Positions 36,954 through 45,931 of a stretch of DNA of 64,000 bases are shown here, one piece after another; within the stretch, counting starts at the first letter, position 1; the number at the start of each line of letters is the position of its first letter. The stretch lies in assembly GCF_902497745.1 (NCBI RefSeq), contig NZ_CABVHJ010000014.1:10262-74261 (forward strand), in the 5' to 3' direction. Below the pieces are notes generated by a model. The model worked only from the letters and a program-made list of their open reading frames with translations. It made no database searches and was not told the origin of the DNA. The position numbers were made by a program, and so were the translations under genes. Source of the stretch: Pseudomonas fluorescens. Its GTDB lineage: Bacteria > Pseudomonadota > Gammaproteobacteria > Pseudomonadales > Pseudomonadaceae.

Positions 36954-37706
36954 ATGACCGACACCGCAATGTCACCCGCCGAATTCGAAGCGGCCCTGCG
37001 CGCCAAAGGCGCCTACTACCACATCTACCACCCCTATCACGTGGCGATGTATGAAGGCCGCGCCACCCGCGAGCAGATCCAGGGCTGGGTCGCCAACCGC
37101 TTCTACTATCAGGTGAACATTCCCCTGAAAGACGCGGCGATCCTCGCCAACTGCCCGGACCGCGAAATCCGCCGTGAGTGGATTCAGCGCCTGCTCGACC
37201 ACGACGGTGCTCCCGGCGAAGACGGCGGCATCGAAGCCTGGCTGCGTCTCGGTCAAGCGGTCGGTCTCGATCCGGATCAACTGCGCTCGCAGGAACTGGT
37301 GCTGCCCGGCGTGCGTTTCGCCGTCGATGCCTACGTCAACTTTGCCCGTCGCGCCAGTTGGCAGGAAGCCGCCAGCAGCTCGTTGACCGAACTGTTCGCG
37401 CCGCAGATTCACCAGTCGCGCCTCGACAGCTGGCCGCAGCATTACCCGTGGATCGACCCGGCCGGTTACGAATACTTCCGCACCCGCCTCGGTCAGGCGC
37501 GGCGCGATGTCGAGCATGGTCTGGCGATCACGCTGGAGCACTACAAGACTCGCGAAGGCCAGGAGCGCATGCTGGAAATTCTCCAGTTCAAACTGGACAT
37601 TCTTTGGAGCATGCTCGATGCCATGAGCATGGCCTACGAACTGAACCGCCCGCCGTATCACAGCGTCACCGAACAACGGGTCTGGCATAAAGGAATCACC
37701 TTATGA
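36954..37706 (+). CDS. pqqC: Pyrroloquinoline-quinone synthase PqqC
   Basis: 250 aa cofactorless oxidase that performs the final ring closure and eight-electron oxidation to PQQ. The active-site rich N-terminal part YYHIYHPYHVAMYEGRA and the AYVNFARRASWQEA segment are characteristic. GGAG Shine-Dalgarno before ATG 36954. The stop overlaps the pqqD start (ATGA). Confidence 0.96.
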   Translation: MTDTAMSPAEFEAALRAKGAYYHIYHPYHVAMYEGRATREQIQGWVANRFYYQVNIPLKDAAILANCPDREIRREWIQRLLDHDGAPGEDGGIEAWLRLGQAVGLDPDQLRSQELVLPGVRFAVDAYVNFARRASWQEAASSSLTELFAPQIHQSRLDSWPQHYPWIDPAGYEYFRTRLGQARRDVEHGLAITLEHYKTREGQERMLEILQFKLDILWSMLDAMSMAYELNRPPYHSVTEQRVWHKGITL

Positions 37707-37978
37707 GTTTCGACCGCAGCAAAGTCCCGACCTGGCGTCCCGGCTACCGTTTCCAGTACGAACCGGCACAAAAAGGTCATGTGCTGCTCTACCCGGAAGG
37801 CATGATCAAGCTCAACGACAGCGCCGCATTGATCGGTGGTTTGATCGACGGTGAGCGCGATGTTGCGGCAATCATCGCCAAACTCGATGAGCAGTTCCCC
37901 GGCGTGCCCGAGCTCGGTGACGACATCGAGCAATTCATGGAGGTTGCCCGTGCGCAGCACTGGATCGAACTTGCCTGA
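37703..37978 (+). CDS. pqqD: PQQ biosynthesis chaperone PqqD
   Basis: 91 aa RiPP recognition element that binds PqqA and presents it to PqqE. Starts MSFDRSKVPTWRPGYRFQYE; the winged-helix core includes LNDSAALIGGLIDGERDVAAI. It overlaps pqqC by 4 nt and pqqE by 29 nt, keeping stoichiometric coupling of chaperone and radical-SAM enzyme. Confidence 0.95.
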   Translation: MSFDRSKVPTWRPGYRFQYEPAQKGHVLLYPEGMIKLNDSAALIGGLIDGERDVAAIIAKLDEQFPGVPELGDDIEQFMEVARAQHWIELA

Positions 37979-39110
37979 TCTGCCGCCCAAGCCTGAAGTC
38001 GGCCTGCCGCTGTGGCTGCTCGCCGAGCTGACCTACCGCTGCCCGCTACAATGCCCGTACTGCTCCAATCCGCTGGATTTCGCCGAGCAGGGCAAAGAGC
38101 TGAGCACCGAGCAGTGGATCAAGGTCTTCCGCGAAGCGCGGGAGATGGGCGCGGCGCAACTGGGCTTTTCCGGTGGCGAACCGCTGGTGCGTCAGGATCT
38201 CGCCGAGCTGATTCATGAAGCGCGGCAGTTGGGTTTCTACACCAACCTGATCACCTCGGGCATCGGTCTGACCGAGCAGAAAATCAGCGACTTCAAAAAG
38301 GCCGGACTGGATCACATTCAGATCAGTTTTCAGGCCAGTGACGAGCAAGTGAACAACCTGCTCGCCGGTTCGAAAAAAGCCTTCGCGCAGAAATTGGAAA
38401 TGGCTCGCGCAGTGAAGGCCCACGGCTATCCGATGGTGCTGAACTTCGTCACCCATCGGCACAACATAGACAAGATCGACCGCATCATCGAGCTGTGCAT
38501 TGCGCTGGAAGCCGACTTCGTCGAGCTCGCCACCTGCCAGTTCTACGGTTGGGCGCAACTCAATCGTGTCGGCCTGTTGCCGACCAAAGAACAACTGGTG
38601 CGTGCCGAACGTATCACTAACGAATACCGCGCAAAACTGGAAGCCGAAGGGCATCCGTGCAAGCTGATTTTCGTCACTCCGGATTACTACGAAGAACGCC
38701 CGAAAGCCTGCATGAACGGCTGGGGCAGCATCTTTCTGACGGTCACGCCGGACGGCACCGCCCTGCCCTGTCATGGTGCCCGGCAGCTGCCGGTACAATT
38801 TCCTAATGTGCGCGATCACAGCATGCAGCACATCTGGTACGACTCGTTCGGCTTCAACCGCTTTCGCGGTTACGACTGGATGCCCGATCCGTGCCGCTCC
38901 TGCGACGAGAAAGAAAAGGACTTCGGCGGCTGCCGCTGCCAGGCGTTCATGCTCACCGGCGATGCGAGCAATGCCGACCCGGTGTGCAGCAAATCCGAAC
39001 ATCACGGCGTGATCCTCAAGGCTCGCGAAGAAGCCAAGACCGCCACCCAGACCATCGAACAATTGGCCTTCCGCAATGAACGAAACTCGCGCCTCATCGC
39101 CAAGGGCTGA
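37950..39110 (+). CDS. pqqE: PQQ biosynthesis radical SAM enzyme PqqE
   Basis: 386 aa from a GTG at 37950 (GGAGG 6 nt before; the frame extends further upstream inside pqqD). Forms the Glu-Tyr carbon-carbon bond in PqqA. The radical-SAM cluster motif CPLQCPYC is near residue 28. A C-terminal SPASM domain carries CMNGWGS and CHGARQL then CRSCDEKEKDFGGCRCQ. The 3' end overlaps the following peptidase gene by 35 nt. Confidence 0.96.
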   Translation: MRSTGSNLPDLPPKPEVGLPLWLLAELTYRCPLQCPYCSNPLDFAEQGKELSTEQWIKVFREAREMGAAQLGFSGGEPLVRQDLAELIHEARQLGFYTNLITSGIGLTEQKISDFKKAGLDHIQISFQASDEQVNNLLAGSKKAFAQKLEMARAVKAHGYPMVLNFVTHRHNIDKIDRIIELCIALEADFVELATCQFYGWAQLNRVGLLPTKEQLVRAERITNEYRAKLEAEGHPCKLIFVTPDYYEERPKACMNGWGSIFLTVTPDGTALPCHGARQLPVQFPNVRDHSMQHIWYDSFGFNRFRGYDWMPDPCRSCDEKEKDFGGCRCQAFMLTGDASNADPVCSKSEHHGVILKAREEAKTATQTIEQLAFRNERNSRLIAKG

Positions 39111-40875
39111 GCCTTTCAGCGCCTCGCAAGCCGTCGCTGCCGGCATGGACTTCGCCGAGTTGCAGCTCGGCGCCAATGGGCTGTTCTGGAATGAATACCG
39201 CCCGGAAGATGCCGCGTGCCGGATCTGGCATTGGCGCGAAGGCGTGGCGAAATGTCTGACACCGAACGGCTTCAGCGTGCGCAGTCGCGTGTACGAATAT
39301 GGCGGTGGCGCGTTTTGTCTGACGCCGGATGGGGTGGTTTTCGTTGCTGAGGCGGATCAGCAGTTGTATCGGCAGACGCTGGATGGTTCGCCAGAGGCGC
39401 TGACGTCGGGCGATTGTCGTTACGGCGATCTGCATTGCGCTCTCGACCAGGTGCTGGCGGTAGAAGAACAGCACGATCAGCATCGACTGGTGGCGATTGA
39501 TTTGGCGGATGGCGCGCGACGTGTGCTGGCCGAAGGTGCGGATTTCTACGCGGCACCTACCCTCAGCCCGGATGGTCAGCGTTTGGCGTGGATCGAGTGG
39601 AGCCGGCCTCATCAGCCTTGGACTTCAACACGATTGATGGTGGCTGACGGTGATTTTTCTGCGCCCCGTTGCGTGGCGGGAGACCAGGTTGAGGAGTCGA
39701 TTCAACAACCGCGATTCGATGCCGAAGGTCGTTTGTACTGCCTGACTGATCGGGGTGGTTTCTGGCAGCCGTGGGTTGAAACTAGCGATGGCTTGAAACC
39801 ACTGCTCGCTGCGCAGGCCGATCATGCGCCGGCACCGTGGCAACTCGGCGGCTGCACTTGGTTCCCTGTTGGAGATTCCTTTTTAGCCAGTTGGAGCGAA
39901 GGTGGTTTTGGGCGCCTGACGCTTGGCGATGAAGATTACACGGGGGACTACAGCCGCTTCCGCCATTTGGCGCTGGATGCACAGAACATCTACTGCATCG
40001 CCGCCTCGCCGATCAGCCCTTCGGCGGTCATCGCTATTGATCGAACCAGCCGCGAAGTGAAAGTGCTGGCCGGTGGTGTTGCTCCCCTGCCCGCTGAGCG
40101 TATCAGCCGTCCGCAAACCCTGCGCTACCCAAGCGGTACAGGTGAAGCCCACGGTTTCTTTTATCCGGCCATGAGCGGCGAGACAAAACCGCCGCTGGTG
40201 GTATTCATCCATGGCGGCCCGACATCAGCCTGCTACCCGATGCTTGATCCGCGAATCCAGTACTGGACGCAACGCGGCTTTGCAGTCGCCGATCTCAACT
40301 ATCGCGGCAGCAGCGGTTATGGCCGGGAATATCGACAGGCACTGCATCTGAGCTGGGGCGAGGTGGATGTCGAGGATGCTTGTGCGGTGGTGAGTTATCT
40401 CGCCGAACAGGGCTTGATCGACGGTGAACGCGCATTCATTCGAGGTGGCAGCGCAGGCGGCTACACCACTTTATGCGCGCTGGCGTTCAAACACGTCTTC
40501 CGCGCCGGAGCGAGTTTGTACGGCGTTAGCGACCCGGTGGCGTTGGCTCGGGCAACGCACAAATTCGAGGGTGATTATCTGGACTGGCTGATCGGCGATC
40601 CCGAGCAAGACGCCGAACGCTACGCGGCCCGCACACCGTTGCTGCACGCGAGCAATATTGGAGTGCCGGTAATCTTTTTTCAGGGTGAACTGGACGCTGT
40701 CGTAGTCCCGCAACAAACCCGCGACATGGTTACGGCACTTGAGAGAAACGGCATCCCAGTCGAAGCGCATTACTACCTCGACGAACGCCACGGCTTCCGC
40801 CGTGCGGCCAATCAGGCGCATGCGCTGGAACAGGAATGGAAGTTCTATCGGCGGGTGATGGGATTGGCGGACTGA
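39076..40875 (+). CDS. S9 family prolyl oligopeptidase-type peptidase of the pqq cluster
   Basis: 599 aa. N-terminal beta-propeller-like region (about 1-350) and a C-terminal alpha/beta-hydrolase peptidase domain. Catalytic residues are visible: Ser in RGGSAGGYTT (about 457), Asp in GELDAV, His in DERHGF, with the oxyanion region FIHGGPTSACY. The ATG at 39076 lies 35 nt inside pqqE, so it is transcribed and probably coupled with pqqE. Orthologues are called pqqM in some fluorescent pseudomonads (memory). It may degrade PqqA leftovers, but this is inference. Confidence 0.85.
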   Translation: MNETRASSPRAEPFSASQAVAAGMDFAELQLGANGLFWNEYRPEDAACRIWHWREGVAKCLTPNGFSVRSRVYEYGGGAFCLTPDGVVFVAEADQQLYRQTLDGSPEALTSGDCRYGDLHCALDQVLAVEEQHDQHRLVAIDLADGARRVLAEGADFYAAPTLSPDGQRLAWIEWSRPHQPWTSTRLMVADGDFSAPRCVAGDQVEESIQQPRFDAEGRLYCLTDRGGFWQPWVETSDGLKPLLAAQADHAPAPWQLGGCTWFPVGDSFLASWSEGGFGRLTLGDEDYTGDYSRFRHLALDAQNIYCIAASPISPSAVIAIDRTSREVKVLAGGVAPLPAERISRPQTLRYPSGTGEAHGFFYPAMSGETKPPLVVFIHGGPTSACYPMLDPRIQYWTQRGFAVADLNYRGSSGYGREYRQALHLSWGEVDVEDACAVVSYLAEQGLIDGERAFIRGGSAGGYTTLCALAFKHVFRAGASLYGVSDPVALARATHKFEGDYLDWLIGDPEQDAERYAARTPLLHASNIGVPVIFFQGELDAVVVPQQTRDMVTALERNGIPVEAHYYLDERHGFRRAANQAHALEQEWKFYRRVMGLAD

Positions 40876-40908
40876 TCAGCGCGCCCCCGTTGAAATCGCG
40901 CGGCCCCA

Positions 40909-40983
40909 TTCGCGAGCAGGCTCGCTCCCACATTGAATCTGTGTTGTTCACACATCCCCTGTGGGAGCGAGCCTGCTCGCGAA
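40909..40983. repeat. REPIN (closed form, 27-nt spacer)
   Basis: Arms 40909-40932 and 40960-40983, exact reverse complements of each other, with the CAGGCTC variant. It sits between convergent peptidase and YqaE-type genes. Confidence 0.92.
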
Positions 40984-41008
40984 AGCTATCTACTTGGCGC
41001 CGCCGGAC

Positions 41009-41167
41009 TCAGCGCTTGGCGATGATATACACCGCATGCACGATCCCCGGGATATACCCGCACAACGTCAGCAGAATGTTCAACCAGAACGCCCCGCCAA
41101 ACCCGACCTGCAGAAACACACCCAGTGGCGGCAACAGAATGGCGATGATGATGCGAATGAAGTCCAT
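41009..41167 (-). CDS. YqaE/Pmp3 family small membrane protein
   Basis: 52 aa, starting MDFIRIIIAILLPPLGVFLQ, then GFGGAFWLNILLTLCGYIPG and IVHAVYIIAKR. Two hydrophobic helices and the Pro-Pro-Leu-Gly and Tyr-Ile-Pro-Gly signatures of the Pmp3/UPF0057 family. Members influence membrane potential or salt stress in yeast and plants; the bacterial role is unclear. Too short for the usual ORF threshold but a clear match. Confidence 0.92.
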   Translation of the reverse strand: MDFIRIIIAILLPPLGVFLQVGFGGAFWLNILLTLCGYIPGIVHAVYIIAKR

Positions 41168-41272
41168 GGGTCAGCTCCTGAATGGGGGTTGGCTCACATG
41201 AGCCATACAAGCTAATCGACCCGCGCCGTTCGTCAGGGTTCAGTGCAACGGCCATTTGATCGCCACCACCTC

Positions 41273-41313
41273 AAAAAAAACGCCCCACGCCAAAAGAATC
41301 AGGCGTGGGGCGT
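41273..41313 (-). terminator. Terminator of the aminotransferase gene
   Basis: ACGCCCCACGCC (41280-41291) pairs with GGCGTGGGGCGT (41302-41313). On the minus strand the stem is followed by a run of eight T (41273-41280). Confidence 0.93.
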
Positions 41314-41360
41314 GCGTTATACCGCGAGACGGTTCTTGGAATCGGGTGGGAAACTTCAGT

Positions 41361-42644
41361 TCAGACGGCAATCCCTTTGCGGCAATGCAGTTGCGCGGTG
41401 CGCACTCGCGAGAAGGCGCGGGCCAGGCGCAGGAGCATTTCGTCGATATTGGTTTTGCTCACGGTGAGTGCCGGGGTGAAGCGCAGGCAGTTGGCTTGCG
41501 GGGCGTTGAGCAGCAAGCCTTCATGAAGGGCGGCGTGGACCACGGCCTCGGCGGAATCGTCTGACAGGGTCAGTCCGTAGAACAGACCTTGACCGCGCAG
41601 TTCGCCGTGGTCATAGCGGTGGGCCAATCGGGCCAGACCTTCACGCAGGTGCTGACCGTTATCGTTGACCTGCTGGAGGAAGCTGCGGTCGTGCACGCTG
41701 TCGAGCACGACCAGACCGGCCGCCGTCATCAATGCATTGCCGTGATGCGTGCCGCCGAGTTCGCCGGCCTCGAAACAGCAGGCCTTGCCCCGCGCCAGCA
41801 GCGCCGCCAACGGCACACCGCCGCCAAGCCCTTTGCCGAGCACAACGATATCGGCGCGCACGCCGTAGGATTGTTCGGCGAGCAAGGTGCCGCAGCGACC
41901 GATGCCGGTCTGTACTTCGTCGAGAATCAGCAGAATGCCCAATTCGCGGCACAGTCGTTCGACACCTTTGAGGTAATGCTCGGTCGCCGGCACAACGCCG
42001 GCGTCGCTCTGGATCGGCTCAAGCATGATCGCCACGGTCTGCGCATCAACCGCCGCGTGCAACGCCGGCAAGTCGTTGAACGGCACCAGATCAAAACCCG
42101 GCAGCAGTGGCGCAAAACGGTTGTGCAGGTTGCAGCTGTCGGAGGCGGAAATCGTCGCCAGACTACGGCCATGACAACCCTGCTTCGCAACAATAATCCT
42201 CGACGCGCCGCCACGATGCAGTTGGCCCCACTTGCGCGCGAGTTTGATCGCTGCTTCACAGGCTTCGCTGCCGCTGTTGAGCAGGTAGGCCTGATCGCTG
42301 GAGGTAGCGGCGCACAGACGCTCGGCAAGGCTGAGCATGCCGCGATTATGCAGATTGAAACCGGGATTGATCAGCGCCTGGGCTTGACTGGCAATAGCTT
42401 TGACCAGCGCCGACGGGCTGTGACCAAGGCTGTTGGCACCACCGGCCTGGGAAAAATCGAGGTACGCACGGTCATTGCTGTCCCACAACCACGAACCCTT
42501 ACCCCGGACGAACACCTGTTGCGGCCGTTCGACGCTGGGCATCAGCCTTTCAGCGCTAAGATTTTCGCTGCTTTCAGCAGGATTGGCCTGGAAGGCGAGG
42601 TCATCAAGACTCGGCGTCTGACGCCGCAAACTGAACAGATTCAT
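41361..42644 (-). CDS. Class III pyridoxal-phosphate aminotransferase (pqqI-like)
   Basis: 427 aa from ATG 42644 (a frame extension to 42686 would translate the leader hairpin). Acetylornithine/ornithine aminotransferase fold: NSGSEACEAAIKLARKW cofactor loop, LILDEVQTGIGRCG, and the Schiff-base Lys in VVLGKGLGGGVPLAA. Substrate not identifiable from sequence; argD/astC-type, GABA-type and diamine enzymes share these motifs. Its place beside the pqq genes and a divergent LysR regulator matches the pqqI-pqqH pair described in fluorescent pseudomonads (memory), with no proven role in PQQ. Confidence 0.85.
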   Translation of the reverse strand: MNLFSLRRQTPSLDDLAFQANPAESSENLSAERLMPSVERPQQVFVRGKGSWLWDSNDRAYLDFSQAGGANSLGHSPSALVKAIASQAQALINPGFNLHNRGMLSLAERLCAATSSDQAYLLNSGSEACEAAIKLARKWGQLHRGGASRIIVAKQGCHGRSLATISASDSCNLHNRFAPLLPGFDLVPFNDLPALHAAVDAQTVAIMLEPIQSDAGVVPATEHYLKGVERLCRELGILLILDEVQTGIGRCGTLLAEQSYGVRADIVVLGKGLGGGVPLAALLARGKACCFEAGELGGTHHGNALMTAAGLVVLDSVHDRSFLQQVNDNGQHLREGLARLAHRYDHGELRGQGLFYGLTLSDDSAEAVVHAALHEGLLLNAPQANCLRFTPALTVSKTNIDEMLLRLARAFSRVRTAQLHCRKGIAV

Positions 42645-42647
42645 TGA

Positions 42648-42671
42648 AAAACACCTCGTTTCAGGTGTTTT
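42648..42671 (-). promoter_or_regulatory. Hairpin sequestering the aminotransferase Shine-Dalgarno
   Basis: On the minus strand AAAACACCT, loop GAAACG, AGGTGTTTT, then TCA and the ATG. The only Shine-Dalgarno-like sequence (GAGGTG) is within or at the edge of the stem, three bases of spacer before the start codon. Perfect 9-bp stem. Confidence 0.65.
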
Positions 42672-42800
42672 GAACTGCCTATGCAAACACTGTCGAAGCG
42701 AACGCTATTCATCGCGCTTTCTGGCCCTGTAAGCCTTGTGAATGCGGTTAGACTAGGCGCACTGACGCCTGCGGGCCATTTCGATTTCCCAGCATTTTCG

Positions 42801-42815
42801 ATAAGCATTACTTAT
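42801..42815 (+). promoter_or_regulatory. LysR-type box overlapping the regulator start
   Basis: ATAAG-CATTA-CTTAT contains a T-N11-A core with 5-bp inverted arms and overlaps the ATG at 42814. Typical geometry for autoregulation. Confidence 0.4.
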
Positions 42816-43728
42816 GGATTTTAAACAACTGCGTTATTTCGTCGCGGTCTACGAAGAAGGCCATGTTGGCCGCGCCGCTGAACGCCTGTCGATCTCGCAA
42901 CCGGCACTGTCGCAGCAGATCCGTCAGCTCGAGCAAAACCTCGACGTCACTCTGTTCGAACGCAGCAGCAAACGCCTGCTGCCAACTCTCGCCGCGCACA
43001 CGCTGTACAACCATGCCTTGCCATTGCTTGATGGCTTGCAACGGGCGCGCGAGGCACTGGGCAACTTCAAGGGCCAGGCCTTGCGCACGCTGGCGATTGG
43101 CGTGCTGCAAACGGTTCACACCAGTCTGGTGCCGCAAATGCTCGAACGGGTGCGCAAGGCGCAGCCGCATCTGGTGGTGCAAATTTACGAATTGACCGGA
43201 CTTGAGATCGAGCGACGACTGCTCAACGGTTCATTGGACATTGGCATCAGTTATCTACCGCCGCGCCAACCGGGGCTGCATGGCGTGATGCTCTACGAAG
43301 ATGAACTGACGCTGGTGATCCCGGCGGATCATCCGTTGCGTGAATTCAAGAAAGTCTCGATGCGCCAGGCCGCCGAACTGCCCATGTTGCTGTTGGGCGA
43401 AGAATTCCAGATCCGCCAGATCTGGCAGGCGCAACTGACCGCCCTCGGACGACGTCCGCAAGTGCAGGCCGAGCTGAACAATATGGTGGGGATTCTCGAC
43501 AGTCTGCCGCACACCAAACTGGCGACGGTGCTGCCCGGGCGGTCGCAGAAGGAATACGACGATCAGGATCTGTTGTGGAAACCGCTGAGCGAACCACGGG
43601 TGCCGCTGAAAGTGGGTTTGGTCTGTCGTGATGTGCAGCGCCAGCAGGCGCCTTTGGCGCTGTTGCAGACATTGCTGGAGGAAGTGATGGAGCGCGAGGT
43701 GAAACCGTCGCGGGATCCGTTGGCCTGA
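42814..43728 (+). CDS. LysR family transcriptional regulator (pqqH-like position)
   Basis: 304 aa. N-terminal winged HTH (MDFKQLRYFVAVYEEGHVGRAAERLSISQPALSQQIRQLE, 1-60) and LysR substrate domain (about 90-295, CynR/CysB-like). Divergent from the aminotransferase across 169 bp, so probably its regulator. The effector is unknown. Confidence 0.92.
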   Translation: MDFKQLRYFVAVYEEGHVGRAAERLSISQPALSQQIRQLEQNLDVTLFERSSKRLLPTLAAHTLYNHALPLLDGLQRAREALGNFKGQALRTLAIGVLQTVHTSLVPQMLERVRKAQPHLVVQIYELTGLEIERRLLNGSLDIGISYLPPRQPGLHGVMLYEDELTLVIPADHPLREFKKVSMRQAAELPMLLLGEEFQIRQIWQAQLTALGRRPQVQAELNNMVGILDSLPHTKLATVLPGRSQKEYDDQDLLWKPLSEPRVPLKVGLVCRDVQRQQAPLALLQTLLEEVMEREVKPSRDPLA

Positions 43729-43749
43729 CTACTTTTCTGCAGGCAAAAG

Positions 43750-43772
43750 AAAACCCCGCCGAAGCGGGGCTT
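43750..43772. terminator. Bidirectional terminator
   Basis: AAAACCCCGC-CGAA-GCGGGGCTTT: stem CCCCGC (43754-43759)/GCGGGG (43764-43769) with a stable tetraloop. T-rich on both strands; it separates the LysR gene from the convergent acyl-CoA dehydrogenase. Confidence 0.8.
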
Positions 43773-43918
43773 TGCAGACTGTTTCCCTGACATCCATTTC
43801 ACTCCGCCACCCTGGCAGAATCCTACGTGTCCGTGTTGTTGCTTTGCGCTTCCTGCGCGACGTCCATGAAATGTAGATTAGCCGTGGATCCAATCTACGC
43901 ATATGGGAGAACAGCAGC

Positions 43919-43948
43919 ACGTCATGTAAGAGAATGCTTACATGACGT
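43919..43948. repeat. Perfect 12-bp inverted repeat after acyl-CoA dehydrogenase 1
   Basis: ACGTCATGTAAG (43919-43930), loop AGAATG, CTTACATGACGT (43937-43948). It ends 8 bp before the stop codon of the leftward acyl-CoA dehydrogenase. No T-run. A 7-bp inverted repeat GTAGATT/AATCTAC lies at 43873-43898. Confidence 0.7.
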
Positions 43949-43955
43949 TATCGCA

Positions 43956-45734
<1,779 letters not shown>

Positions 45735-45893
45735 GGCAAACCTCGCAAGATCTAAACGGTGATTCGTGGAATGGTGTTTTCGTTGAGCCGGAGTGTACCT
45801 CAACAACTTTTGCGACACATAGGGTCAACCAGTGACTGATTTGTTATTTTTAGTCACCACAAAAAATCGCAGCCCCGCCAACCCCAAATTCCC

Positions 45894-45923
45894 TGTAGGA
45901 GCTGCCGAAGGCTGCGATCTTTT
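45894..45923. repeat. Second dispersed repeat family, single unit
   Basis: TGTAGGAGCTGCCGAAGGCT followed by GCGATCTTTT, nearly the same as each arm of the 17529-17602 hairpin. A short partner AAATCGCAGCC sits at about 45864-45874, forming an imperfect hairpin between two dehydrogenase genes; likely a terminator of acyl-CoA dehydrogenase 2 in the leftward direction is weak, as the T-run is on the + strand. Confidence 0.6.
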
Positions 45924-45931
45924 GATCTTCC

